The notes beneath the pieces were generated by a model that was given only the letters and a program-made list of their open reading frames with translations, was not told where the DNA came from and did not search any database. This document shows, piece by piece, positions 7,872 to 16,593 of a DNA stretch of 28,261 nucleotides; within the stretch, counting starts at the first letter, position 1, and every line of letters begins with the position of its first letter. The translations under genes were made by a program, and so were the position numbers. This stretch comes from Pelobacter sp. UBA6812 (GTDB lineage: Bacteria; Desulfobacterota; Desulfuromonadia; Desulfuromonadales; Syntrophotaleaceae), in assembly GCA_002452265.1 (NCBI GenBank), contig DKEW01000025.1, forward strand, positions 123-28,383, in the 5' to 3' direction.

Positions 7872-10800
7872 AATCAGTATCAGCGTCTATGCGAAATATT
7901 AAATTCAGCATGAAAACCAAGATGGCTGTTGCCGTAACCTTGCTTATTGCGATCCTGCTGATGGCGACAGGGGCCATCTTTTCACAATTTTTTCGCAATG
8001 AACTGCAAAATTCCATATCCTGTCAGAGTTTTACCCTGGTTTCATCTTTGGCCCGAGAGGTCGATGGCAAGCTTTTGGCCACCCGAGAACACCTTGTTGG
8101 CATAGCTCAAATGGTAACGTCAGACATTCTTTCGGAACCGTCAAAAGTTAAGGTGTTTCTCGACAATCAAATAGACAACAAGATTGTTTTTGACAATGGT
8201 CTTTTCCTTTTCTCGCCATCATTTGCCCTTTTAGGGACGAGTGCCCAATATCCCTATTCCTGCTCGCAGGAATGTCCCTTTGAAAAATATCTGAAAGAGA
8301 CTCTTCTAACCAGGGAACCACAGATTTCCGAGCCATTTTTCTCTTCCCAGGAGAATCAGCGCCCGGTGGTCATGTTCACCTCTCCGGTTTTTGGAAAAGA
8401 AGGTCAAATTATCGCGATCCTGGCCGGTAGCGTCGATTTAATGAATAACAATTTTCTTGGACACCTGGCCGAAGTTCAACTCGGACAAAAAGGATACCTT
8501 TACCTCTACAACCAGGATCGAACCCTTATAGTTCATCCGGATCGCAACCGGATTCTCCAACAGGATGTTCCCTTGGGGGTTAACAGGATGTTCGATCGGG
8601 CTCTGGATGGTTTTGAGGGGACCGGTGAAACTGTTACTTCCAGGGGGTTGCACGCTTTAAGCTCCTTCAAGCGGTTGTCAACTACCGGCTGGATTCTCGC
8701 CGCCAATTTTCCCATGGTCGAGGCTTATGCCCCGATTCGAGTGGCTCATCGCAATTTTCTGTTTGCTTTGATCATCATGCTGTTTGTCTCGGCAGTCACC
8801 ACCTGGGGGCTGATGAGGTGGCTGACTGCTCCTCTGGGTGATCTGGCACGGCAGCTCCTGACATACTCCGACCCGGAATCTACAAGTTCCGTTCCGGTTA
8901 GCACTCGGGACGAGATCGGTGCTTTGGCGGGTGCTTTTAATCAGATGTTCTCCCGACTTTCCGGGAAAACGCGGGCCCTCAAGGAGCAAATCCATTTTTT
9001 GCAGGTCCTGATCGATGTCATGCCGAATCCGGTTTTTTTCAAGGATGCGCAAGGCCGGTATTTAGGGTGCAACAAAGCATTTGAAGGGTACATCGGTATT
9101 CCCAAAGATGATCTTATCGGCAAAACAGTCTTTGACGTCGCCCCTGCCGATCTCGCCGAAATATACCACCGGTCCGATATGGATTTGTTAGCCCAGGGTG
9201 TCGGAAAAACTCAGATGTATGAAAATAAGTTACTCTGGGCTGATGGAACGCTTCGTCAGGTCATCTTCTACAAGGCAAACTTCAGTAACCAGGATGGAAA
9301 TCTTGGCGGCCTGGTGGGAACCATTCTCGATATCACAGATCGCCAAAAGGCTGAACAACATCTTTCAAATTCCCTCTCTTTGTTGAAAACAACCTTGGAG
9401 TCTACGGGTGATGGTATTTTGGTGGTCAGCCTTGAAGGTAAAATTGTGACCTTCAATAAGCAGTTTGCCAAGATGTGGCAGGTGCCGGAAGATCTTCTCA
9501 ATAAAGGAGACAATCAAGCGGTCCTGTTTTCAGTATCAGATCAATTGGAGGACCCGGACGCATTTTTGGAAATTGTTGGGGATATATATGCTCACTCCGA
9601 ACGACAAAGTTGGGATGTGCTTCGCTTTAAGGATGGGAGGAGATTTGAACGTCTAACAATGCCGCAAAGGCTTGACGATCGAATTGTGGGTCGGGTTTGG
9701 AGTTTTCGGGATATAACCAGACAGCGACAAATGCTCGACCAATTGAACAAGCTCTCCCTCGCTACCGAACAAAGCCCCAATTCTGTTGTTATCACCGATC
9801 CTTTCGGCAACATTGAGTATGTTAACTCCATGTTTACCCGCATTTCCGGGTATACCTCCGAGGAGGTTCTTGGGAAAAATCCCCGTTTCCTGAAAGCCGG
9901 CACGCTTCCGACTGAGTATTACCGCACCCTGTGGGAAACGATTACCGCGGGGCGGAAGTGGCAGGGCGAGTTCCATAACAAAAACAAGGACGGGGAGTTC
10001 TTCTGGGAAAACGCCTTGATTTCACCGCTGAAAAACTCTGATGGAGTCATTACCAATTTTGTTGCTGTCAAGGAAGACATTACCAAAAAGAAACTCGCCG
10101 GGCAAAGACAACGTTTAACCGAACAAGTATTGGAAGTCCTCGCGCTGCCCAGTAAAAAAACGGACAAGATTCGCGATATCCTGCAATTAATCAAGGATTT
10201 TACAGGCGTGGAGGGTGTTGCATTACGGCTGATGCAGGAGGATTTTTTTTCCTATAGTAATACTCTAGGATTTGAGGAGTTTTATAAATCAGCTCCTTGC
10301 CACCTATCGATCGGGGAAGACTTTCAAACGGGACTTGCGCAAACCTTGTGCGGCAAGGTTTTTCTTGGGCTTGGTCTAGAGTTGTCAGATGATTCTTTCT
10401 CGCCGGGGGGCAGTTTTTGGACAAATGACGGGTTGAAATCGGGAGGCTTTTTTTGTCCGTTAAACCATTGCTGTAATGCAGGGGTTCTATCCATGGCTGT
10501 CATTATCCTGCGTTTCGGGGAAAAACCGTTCGGGGTATTGCAACTCATTGACCGTCAGAGAGGGAAATTCAACCTGAGCGGTATTAAATTTCTTGAAACG
10601 CTCACCTCCACCATCAGCATAACCCTGGAACATCGCAAAGCTGAAAAAACTCTGCAGGAAAAGGAATCCCACCTGAACTTTCTCGCCAGCTATGATTCCG
10701 TGACCCGCCTACCGAACCGTGCACTTTTTTGCGACCGTCTCCAGCACGTCCTGGCAATAGCCAAACGCTCCGAAAAAAAAGTGGCAGTGTTGCTGCTTGA

Positions 10801-11995
10801 CCTTGATCGTTTTAAAACCATCAATGATTCTCTCGGTCATGATCTTGGTGACAATATTCTTTGCCAGGTCGCCGAGCGTCTTAAAACTCAAATCAGAGAA
10901 TCGGATACTTTGGCAAGGTTCGGAGGGGATGAATTTGCCCTCATCCTTGAGGATATTGAAGAACCTCAGAACATCCTGAGCATGGGGCAAAAAATTCTCG
11001 AACAGCTTTCAGAGACCCTCAGCTTTGAAGGGCATCAACTCTATCTGACCGCAAGTGTCGGCATCAGTATGTATCCCAACGATGGCGATAATCTCGAGAC
11101 GTTGATAAAATATGCGGAAGTTGCCATGTACCGGGCCAAAGAACTGGGGCGCAACAATTGCCAGTTTTATCGCCCGGAGATGAATGCTCGCAGCAGGGAA
11201 CTGTTGTTTCTTGAGGGTGCTCTTCGCCAGGCATTGACGCAGAAGGAGTTTGTTCTCTACTACCAGCCGCAGGTTGACCTTGTTACCGGACAGGTGGTCG
11301 GAGCGGAAGCTCTGGTTCGCTGGAATCATCCGAGTTTGGGTATTGTTCCACCGGGGGATTTTATCCCACTTGCCGAAGAGACCGGACTGATCATCCCGTT
11401 GGGGGACTGGGTACTACAAACAGCTTGTCACCAGATCGAACAATGGAATAGCGAAGGTAAAACTGCCGTCAGAGTTTCTGTCAATATATCTGCGCGACAA
11501 TTCAATGATTCAACTTTTATCGATAAGGTTGACCAACTTCTTCAGGATACCCGGATTGATCCCAAATATCTTGAAATGGAAATTACCGAAAGCGTTGTCA
11601 TGGCTGATTTTGAAGAGGCCATCATGACACTTACCGACCTTAAAATCAGGGGGATAAACCTTGCCATTGATGACTTCGGAACAGGTTATTCCTCTCTGAG
11701 TTATCTGCAGAAATTTCCCATCTCCCGCCTTAAGATCGACCGTTCCTTCGTCAGGGATGTTTGCTCCAATGAGCAAAGCGCTGAAATTGCCTCTTCGATT
11801 ATCGCATTGGGGCAGAACATGCATCTGCAGGTTATTGCTGAAGGGGTGGAGACGGAGGAACAAATGGAGTTTCTCCGGAGTAAAGGGTGCAATGAAGCCC
11901 AGGGCTTTCTCTTCAGCCGTCCTGTGCCCGCCGAGGAAATGAAGAAATCTTTTCAGGAGATTGTCTCAAGAAAGGTCGTTACCAAACTCACTTAA
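7868..11995 (+). CDS. Membrane sensor diguanylate cyclase/phosphodiesterase (dCACHE-HAMP-PAS x3-GAF-GGDEF-EAL)
   Basis: A 1375-residue c-di-GMP enzyme whose sensory half is a paralogue of the preceding gene product. Shared landmarks include GYLYLYNQDRTLIVHPD, LSSFKRL and NFPMVEAYAPI. The order is a membrane segment (18-40), double-CACHE region (45-290), membrane segment (297-318), HAMP (319-370), three PAS domains (about 375-495, 500-620, 625-742), a cysteine-containing GAF-like domain (750-925), GGDEF (935-1100) and EAL (1110-1365). GGDEF is at 1019-1023 with an RxxD inhibitory site at 1010-1013. EALVRW (from E1147), EITES, DDFGTGYSS, KIDRSF and AEGVET are intact. Start ATG at 7868 has AGGAAGG upstream and overlaps the previous stop by 4 nt. 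Its stop overlaps the convergent amidohydrolase stop by 4 nt. Confidence 0.9.
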   Translation: MKSVSASMRNIKFSMKTKMAVAVTLLIAILLMATGAIFSQFFRNELQNSISCQSFTLVSSLAREVDGKLLATREHLVGIAQMVTSDILSEPSKVKVFLDNQIDNKIVFDNGLFLFSPSFALLGTSAQYPYSCSQECPFEKYLKETLLTREPQISEPFFSSQENQRPVVMFTSPVFGKEGQIIAILAGSVDLMNNNFLGHLAEVQLGQKGYLYLYNQDRTLIVHPDRNRILQQDVPLGVNRMFDRALDGFEGTGETVTSRGLHALSSFKRLSTTGWILAANFPMVEAYAPIRVAHRNFLFALIIMLFVSAVTTWGLMRWLTAPLGDLARQLLTYSDPESTSSVPVSTRDEIGALAGAFNQMFSRLSGKTRALKEQIHFLQVLIDVMPNPVFFKDAQGRYLGCNKAFEGYIGIPKDDLIGKTVFDVAPADLAEIYHRSDMDLLAQGVGKTQMYENKLLWADGTLRQVIFYKANFSNQDGNLGGLVGTILDITDRQKAEQHLSNSLSLLKTTLESTGDGILVVSLEGKIVTFNKQFAKMWQVPEDLLNKGDNQAVLFSVSDQLEDPDAFLEIVGDIYAHSERQSWDVLRFKDGRRFERLTMPQRLDDRIVGRVWSFRDITRQRQMLDQLNKLSLATEQSPNSVVITDPFGNIEYVNSMFTRISGYTSEEVLGKNPRFLKAGTLPTEYYRTLWETITAGRKWQGEFHNKNKDGEFFWENALISPLKNSDGVITNFVAVKEDITKKKLAGQRQRLTEQVLEVLALPSKKTDKIRDILQLIKDFTGVEGVALRLMQEDFFSYSNTLGFEEFYKSAPCHLSIGEDFQTGLAQTLCGKVFLGLGLELSDDSFSPGGSFWTNDGLKSGGFFCPLNHCCNAGVLSMAVIILRFGEKPFGVLQLIDRQRGKFNLSGIKFLETLTSTISITLEHRKAEKTLQEKESHLNFLASYDSVTRLPNRALFCDRLQHVLAIAKRSEKKVAVLLLDLDRFKTINDSLGHDLGDNILCQVAERLKTQIRESDTLARFGGDEFALILEDIEEPQNILSMGQKILEQLSETLSFEGHQLYLTASVGISMYPNDGDNLETLIKYAEVAMYRAKELGRNNCQFYRPEMNARSRELLFLEGALRQALTQKEFVLYYQPQVDLVTGQVVGAEALVRWNHPSLGIVPPGDFIPLAEETGLIIPLGDWVLQTACHQIEQWNSEGKTAVRVSVNISARQFNDSTFIDKVDQLLQDTRIDPKYLEMEITESVVMADFEEAIMTLTDLKIRGINLAIDDFGTGYSSLSYLQKFPISRLKIDRSFVRDVCSNEQSAEIASSIIALGQNMHLQVIAEGVETEEQMEFLRSKGCNEAQGFLFSRPVPAEEMKKSFQEIVSRKVVTKLT

Positions 11996-12981
11996 TTTGT
12001 TAAGCGTAGTAACCTGGCTGTATTGTTCAGTACCGCCGAAGGCATACCAAGGGCCAGTTTCAATTGTAGATCCTGATCCCAGGGGTTTTTAAGGGCAGCC
12101 AGTCGCCGGATGGTGGACATGGGCAAACGACCCAATTGAAACCAGGGAGATGTCAGGCCGGTCCGGGGCAGTGGCATATCCGTGCCGTAATGCAGGCGAC
12201 TGTGCCATTCGGGATAGCGAAGAACACGTTGCAGCTGTCCGAGCCGGTTGATCTGGGTCAGGGCGGAGATGTCGCCATGGAAATTTTCATGGCATTGCAT
12301 CAGTGCCAGAAAACGATCGAAGTTATGCTGTCCAGCATTGCGTCCATTGCTCGCGCAGTGTGCTGCAATGACCGTAACCCCTTGTTCCAGTGGCAGACGC
12401 AATCGCTCGGGGTCTGCCAGGGAATTGTCGGCCTTGGTGAAAGACGCTTCCTCACCCGTATGGCTCAATAGGGGCAGTTTTAAGTCCGCCATGCGCCTAT
12501 AAAACGGGATCAAGTCAGGGTGCGCCGGGTCGATTCCTTGAATCGAAGGCAGCCATTTCAGCAGAACAGCGCCGGAGGCAGCGGCTTTGTCTAGACACTC
12601 CAGGGCATCGTGACGCCAGGGATTGATGCTGGCCCCAAACAGAAGATTGGAATACTTCCGGCATGCTTGTTCTATAAAGGAGTCGGGGATAAACAGTTCC
12701 GTCCGGTGTTTATCCAGGCGGCCTTGCGAATCGATGACCCCGTCGAGAGCAAAAATTACAGCTTTATCAACTGAGAGTGACGCGGCCAGTTGCTCTGACA
12801 AACAGTGCATGACCAGCATGTCCCCCTCGCGTTCCAGTTGCTCGAGTGTGACGCCGAAGGCTTTGAGGTAATAGCGGAACTTCCAACTCTTTTGTAAACG
12901 TTTCGCTATGCGGCAACCGCTGTTTCCTGCGCCGATGCCGGCTCCGTGGCAGTGGATATCAATGACTGGGCTTTTTTGCAT
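11992..12981 (-). CDS. Amidohydrolase-superfamily metal-dependent hydrolase
   Basis: A TIM-barrel hydrolase of the amidohydrolase-2 type; the substrate is unknown. Numbering from the ATG at 12981, the metal-ligand pattern is complete: HxH in DIHCH (H10, H12), a lysine in KWLP (K142, possibly carbamylated or simply conserved), SHTGEE (H174), AAHC (H208) and YGTDMP (D268). A longer form starting at a TTG at 13065 adds 28 residues and has a good ribosome site (GGAAGG, 5 nt). The ATG has AGGAG only 3 nt away. I prefer the ATG because family members usually begin a few residues before the DxHxH motif. It is convergent with, and overlaps by 4 nt, the large c-di-GMP gene. It appears to be a single-gene unit. 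Confidence 0.8.
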   Translation of the reverse strand: MQKSPVIDIHCHGAGIGAGNSGCRIAKRLQKSWKFRYYLKAFGVTLEQLEREGDMLVMHCLSEQLAASLSVDKAVIFALDGVIDSQGRLDKHRTELFIPDSFIEQACRKYSNLLFGASINPWRHDALECLDKAAASGAVLLKWLPSIQGIDPAHPDLIPFYRRMADLKLPLLSHTGEEASFTKADNSLADPERLRLPLEQGVTVIAAHCASNGRNAGQHNFDRFLALMQCHENFHGDISALTQINRLGQLQRVLRYPEWHSRLHYGTDMPLPRTGLTSPWFQLGRLPMSTIRRLAALKNPWDQDLQLKLALGMPSAVLNNTARLLRLTN

Positions 12982-13478
12982 GAACTCCTGTTTCACCGAG
13001 AGTTTATCCTGTGCAGGCCAAGGTGGGTAACACCGTACATCCGAGAACGAGAAGGGCACGAACAAAAAGACCTTCCTTGTGAGATTCTTTCATATCTAAC
13101 CGGATCGATACGTGTAGATATTCTTAACCTATCCTTGGTTGAACAGTAAAGAAAATAGTTCTAATACGTTAATGAGTGTTTGTGGTTTTCATGGAATTTC
13201 CGCTTTTCCAGAGAATCCGGTGGAAATGGCGTCGGATGGTCTGCTCCGAGGTTTGCTCGAAATGTTTTATACGTGTTTGACTACTGGTTTGTCACGAGAC
13301 CGGTTTTCAATCGGAAACAGCCTTTTTCCGCTATGGCGGTCATTGCTTCCGGATGGACACGAGGCTATTTCTCACTTGAAATCTTTTGCGAATATCGGCA
13401 ATCATTTTTATCGCATGTTCATGATCCTGATTACGGCTCGATGGTTTTTGGTGTGGTGTCTTTGGGGAGGGATTACGC
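12982..13478. other. Intergenic region upstream of rlpA, no convincing gene
   Basis: About 500 bases (413 if the longer amidohydrolase start is right) separate the divergent amidohydrolase and rlpA-like genes. Open frames such as 13139-13579 and 13180-13482 on the plus strand have no ribosome site or recognisable motif. The only structure seen is a small hairpin, CGGAAA (13312-13317) with TTTCCG (13325-13330). Promoters for both flanking genes should lie here. Confidence 0.5.
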
Positions 13479-14420
13479 ATGATGCGTATAGCGATTGTGG
13501 CTGTTTTCGTTACATTGTTGGTCGGCTGTTCTTCCATGCAAGGCGGCGGCCCTGCGATGCCGCAGGTGGCTGGGTGTGACCAAACTGCCGCCGGAATAGT
13601 GGCCGAGATGCCTAATGAAATGCAGGAGCAGGATGAGGCGGAATATTCCTGCGTGGTGCCAACGCTGGGAGAGCGCTGGCAGCGTGTTTATGAAATCGGT
13701 GAGCGATTCTATGAGCCGATCCTCAACTGCACCGGATTCATGCAACAGGGGATTGGTAGTTGGTACGGGATACCGTTTCATGGTCGGCAGACTTCCAACG
13801 GTGAGATTTATGACATGAACGCCTTGTCCGCGGCCCACAAAACCCTACCGTTGGGGATCTGGATCAAAGTAACCAACCTGGTCAACGGCCGGGAGGTCAT
13901 CGTGCGGGTGAATGATCGCGGTCCCTATTTCAAGGATAGGGTGCTGGATTTGTCAGTAGCCGCGGCCAAGGAGTTGGGGTATTACGAAACAGGCACCGCG
14001 CCCATATCGATCCAGGCATTGGGTTATGCCCGTAGCGATCGTATTGCAAAAAAATTGTTGTCCCCCGACGACGACGGGAGGCTGGGTTTACAGGATCCAC
14101 CCTTCAATCCTGTCGAGGTTATTTACGGTTCCAGTCCCAAAGCCGGGGAATATGCGCCGGAACAAGTAAAACCGGAATACACGGTACAGGTCGCTGCATT
14201 TAAGACTTTGGAAAAGGCAGAGGCGGTTCTGAACAAGGTACAAACGCGCTTTCAGGAAGCTGTCATGAAAGCCTATCCCCTGGGAGACTGCCAGGTTTAC
14301 TGCATCAGGCTGGAAAAACTCACCAGTCGCCAACAGGCTGAAAATGCGAAGAAATCCCTGGCGGAAATCGGTTTCCCAAAAAGCATGATCATGTTGGAGC
14401 GTTTTGAAAAGCTGGGGTAA
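13479..14420 (+). CDS. rlpA: RlpA-family septal lipoprotein (DPBB + SPOR)
   Basis: This 313-residue lipoprotein belongs to the RlpA family, whose studied members are outer-membrane lytic transglycosylases that cut stem-less peptidoglycan and help daughter-cell separation. A lipoprotein signal (VTLLVGC, lipidated C17) is followed by a linker, a double-psi beta-barrel (about 90-185) and a C-terminal SPOR domain (about 232-310) that binds denuded septal peptidoglycan. The barrel motifs GIGSWYG, NGEIYDM (E109), SAAHKTLPLG (H120) and VRVNDRGPY (D146) are complete, so the catalytic residues described for active RlpA are retained. The ATG is well placed 8 nt after GGGGAGG. It is convergent with the methyltransferase operon, with a perfect hairpin between. 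Confidence 0.88.
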   Translation: MMRIAIVAVFVTLLVGCSSMQGGGPAMPQVAGCDQTAAGIVAEMPNEMQEQDEAEYSCVVPTLGERWQRVYEIGERFYEPILNCTGFMQQGIGSWYGIPFHGRQTSNGEIYDMNALSAAHKTLPLGIWIKVTNLVNGREVIVRVNDRGPYFKDRVLDLSVAAAKELGYYETGTAPISIQALGYARSDRIAKKLLSPDDDGRLGLQDPPFNPVEVIYGSSPKAGEYAPEQVKPEYTVQVAAFKTLEKAEAVLNKVQTRFQEAVMKAYPLGDCQVYCIRLEKLTSRQQAENAKKSLAEIGFPKSMIMLERFEKLG

Positions 14421-14458
14421 TTCAAGGCACTGAAAACCATTATAATTTGGTTGCGATA

Positions 14459-14482
14459 CAGGGGCGGGTTATTCCGCCCCTG
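14459..14482. terminator. Bidirectional hairpin between rlpA and methyltransferase genes
   Basis: CAGGGGCGG (14459-14467) and CCGCCCCTG (14474-14482) form a perfect 9-bp GC-rich stem with a 6-nt loop between two convergent stop codons. A U-tract is lacking on both strands, so it may be a weak terminator or an mRNA 3'-end stabiliser. Confidence 0.55.
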
Positions 14483-14488
14483 CGAGCA

Positions 14489-15115
14489 TCAGGGCTTTTG
14501 TACAAGGAGAAAAAACAACGGGTAGGCTTTGTCTATGCCGTTTTTGTCCGGTTTTTCCACCACCATCATGCGGCAGGCCTGTCTCATGGCAAAGCCGCTA
14601 TCCTCAAGCTGTTTCTGTAATACCGTTGGATTGAAACCCAGGTGTACATCCATCTCCTCACCATGAAACGATCCGTCTTCAGGCTCAAGGTCACCGATGC
14701 AGAGATATCCGCCCGGTTTGAGTAACTGGTAAAATCGCTCCAGGGCGGGCAAAACCTGTTTGACATGATGCAGCGCCATCAACGTGTAGGCCAGGTCGAA
14801 TGAATTCTCTGCAAGAGTGTTCTGAAACAGGTCGCCGCAATGAATGTTCATGTTATCGATGGCGTTGTTGGCAAGTTTTTGGCGCAGTACCTCGAGCATA
14901 CCTTCCGACGTATCGACCATGGCTACGGAATTTACCATAGGGTGGAGATGCATGCTGACCTGACCTGTACCGCAGCCAAAATCGAGGGCCCTGGTTTGTC
15001 TGCTCAAAGGCACATACTGTTTGATGTGATCGGCAAAATTGCAGGCCATTTTGATGATGCGAGGGTTGTTGTCCCAGTCCTTGGCCATACTGTCGAAGGC
15101 GTTATGATTAGTCAT
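14489..15115 (-). CDS. Class I SAM-dependent methyltransferase
   Basis: A 208-residue soluble methyltransferase of the UbiE/methyltransf_11 type; the substrate is unknown. The SAM-binding motif I is clear (RALDFGCGTGQVS, about residues 42-54), followed by the acidic ribose-binding residue in AMVDTSEGML, then DLAYTLMALHHV and LLKPGGYLCIGDLEPEDGSF, which are typical of small-molecule methyltransferases. I chose ATG 15115 rather than the upstream GTG at 15130 because AAAGGAT lies just before it. That ribosome site overlaps the stop of the upstream protease gene, so the two are co-transcribed and probably coupled in translation. Confidence 0.85.
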   Translation of the reverse strand: MTNHNAFDSMAKDWDNNPRIIKMACNFADHIKQYVPLSRQTRALDFGCGTGQVSMHLHPMVNSVAMVDTSEGMLEVLRQKLANNAIDNMNIHCGDLFQNTLAENSFDLAYTLMALHHVKQVLPALERFYQLLKPGGYLCIGDLEPEDGSFHGEEMDVHLGFNPTVLQKQLEDSGFAMRQACRMMVVEKPDKNGIDKAYPLFFLLVQKP

Positions 15116-15126
15116 CGATGATCCTT

Positions 15127-16392
15127 TCACTTCGGTTGCGAATTCTGCTCAGGGTTTGACATTGTATTCAGTAAAGCCGTCACCCGTTCGACAATCGGTG
15201 GATGGGAGAAGCGAAACCAGGCATACAGGGGGTGTGGGTGGAGGGCTGCCAGATTATCATGTGCCAGTTTGATCAAGGCTTCTGCCAAGTCGGCGGGGCG
15301 GCCGGTGAGGTTGCAGGCAAAACGATCCGCCTGGCGCTCATGGCGACGGGACAGCATATTGCCCAAGGGTGCCAGGGGAAAGCTGACCAGTGCGGCAAGC
15401 AGCATGAGAATCATGATCTGGGCACCAAACGATGCCGAGGGCAGCTGCAATAGGCCAGGCAAGCCCCCCCAGCGGATCAGATGGGCCGACAGGTACAGGC
15501 CACCAAGGGTCAGCAACGCACTACTGATAAGGCGTCGTGAGATGTGCCGATGTTTCCAGTGGCCGATTTCGTGAGCAAGCACGGCCAGGGTTTGATGGTC
15601 TTCCATTTGCTCCAGCAGGGTGTCGAACAGTACGATGCGTTTCTGACGGCCCAGACCGGTAAAATAAGCGTTTCCGTGGCGGCTGCGACGGGATGCGTCG
15701 ACCTTAAAGATGCGGCCTGCATGCAGGCCGGCTTTTTCAGCCATTTGTCTTATCCGTTTTTCCAGACCGGGTTTTTCGATGGGGGAGAATTTAAAAAACA
15801 GCGGTTCGATGAGGTAGGGGGAGATGACCATCACGAACAGGCTGAAAAAAGTGATAAAGCCCCATACCCAGAGCCACCAGGCCTGGGGACTGGCCAGTAC
15901 CAGCCACAAGGCTCCGACAATCAGCAGTCCATACAGGAGCAGGGCTATCAGCGTGCCTTTTGCCGCATCGGACAACCACAGGCGCAGAGACATGGTATTG
16001 AAACCGTAACGGGCTTCGATACGGAAGTTCCGATACCATGAAAAAGGCAGATCCAGAATTTGGCGGGCCACTATAAGCCCCAGGAAAAACGACACGCCCT
16101 GTCCGATAAAGGAGCCTGTTAGAGAGGAAATCCATGCATCGTATCGAGGCAGCCAGCCTCCGAACATGAAGCAAATGAACAGCGCAGCCGAGAGTGCTTC
16201 TTCGAAAAGAGCCAGGCGTTTTTTATCCGTTTCGTAGGCCAGAGCCCGTTCAACGGTGGCATGATCAAAGTGTCGTTGGAAGCTGGCCGGTATCTGCTTG
16301 GCATGGCGTTGTTGATAGCGCAGATTGAGCCAATCAAGCATCTGATCGCATAAGAATACAAATACATAGGCGCTTAAAAGAGCGCTTTTCAT
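15127..16392 (-). CDS. M48-family membrane metalloprotease (Ste24/CAAX protease 1-like)
   Basis: This 421-residue multi-pass protein resembles the Ste24-type peptidases of family M48A. In eukaryotes these cleave prenylated proteins; in bacteria their substrates are mostly unknown and probably include misfolded membrane proteins. Several hydrophobic helices (around 65-80, 98-112, 147-165, 170-195, 292-310, 325-345) flank the zinc motif HEIGH (H274-H278) with the third ligand in HERQAD (E352). The conserved HPPIVERV segment lies near the C-terminus. The ATG at 16392 has AGGAG six bases upstream; the longer frame from 16443 has no such site. The methyltransferase gene follows immediately. With htpX at the left edge, this is the second M48 protease gene in the window. 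Confidence 0.88.
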   Translation of the reverse strand: MKSALLSAYVFVFLCDQMLDWLNLRYQQRHAKQIPASFQRHFDHATVERALAYETDKKRLALFEEALSAALFICFMFGGWLPRYDAWISSLTGSFIGQGVSFFLGLIVARQILDLPFSWYRNFRIEARYGFNTMSLRLWLSDAAKGTLIALLLYGLLIVGALWLVLASPQAWWLWVWGFITFFSLFVMVISPYLIEPLFFKFSPIEKPGLEKRIRQMAEKAGLHAGRIFKVDASRRSRHGNAYFTGLGRQKRIVLFDTLLEQMEDHQTLAVLAHEIGHWKHRHISRRLISSALLTLGGLYLSAHLIRWGGLPGLLQLPSASFGAQIMILMLLAALVSFPLAPLGNMLSRRHERQADRFACNLTGRPADLAEALIKLAHDNLAALHPHPLYAWFRFSHPPIVERVTALLNTMSNPEQNSQPK

Positions 16393-16593
16393 GGGGAACT
16401 CCTTGGTTGTTTCAAGACTTGAAAGAGGATTGCCATGTTGCATCCAGTCTACAGGTCGGGTTGTTTGCGCTTTTCCCTCATAATCCTTTATGCTATGAAT
16501 ATCGGTCGAACCTTGATGGAAGACAAGGTTTTACTGTGATGCACCGGTTATCCTGAACAAAAACAGGATATCGGTTTGGAGGAAGAGACAATC

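Noticed and set aside
13139..13579. Plus-strand open frame upstream of and overlapping rlpA
   Set aside because: No ribosome site, no domain, and it overlaps the well-supported lipoprotein start in another frame.
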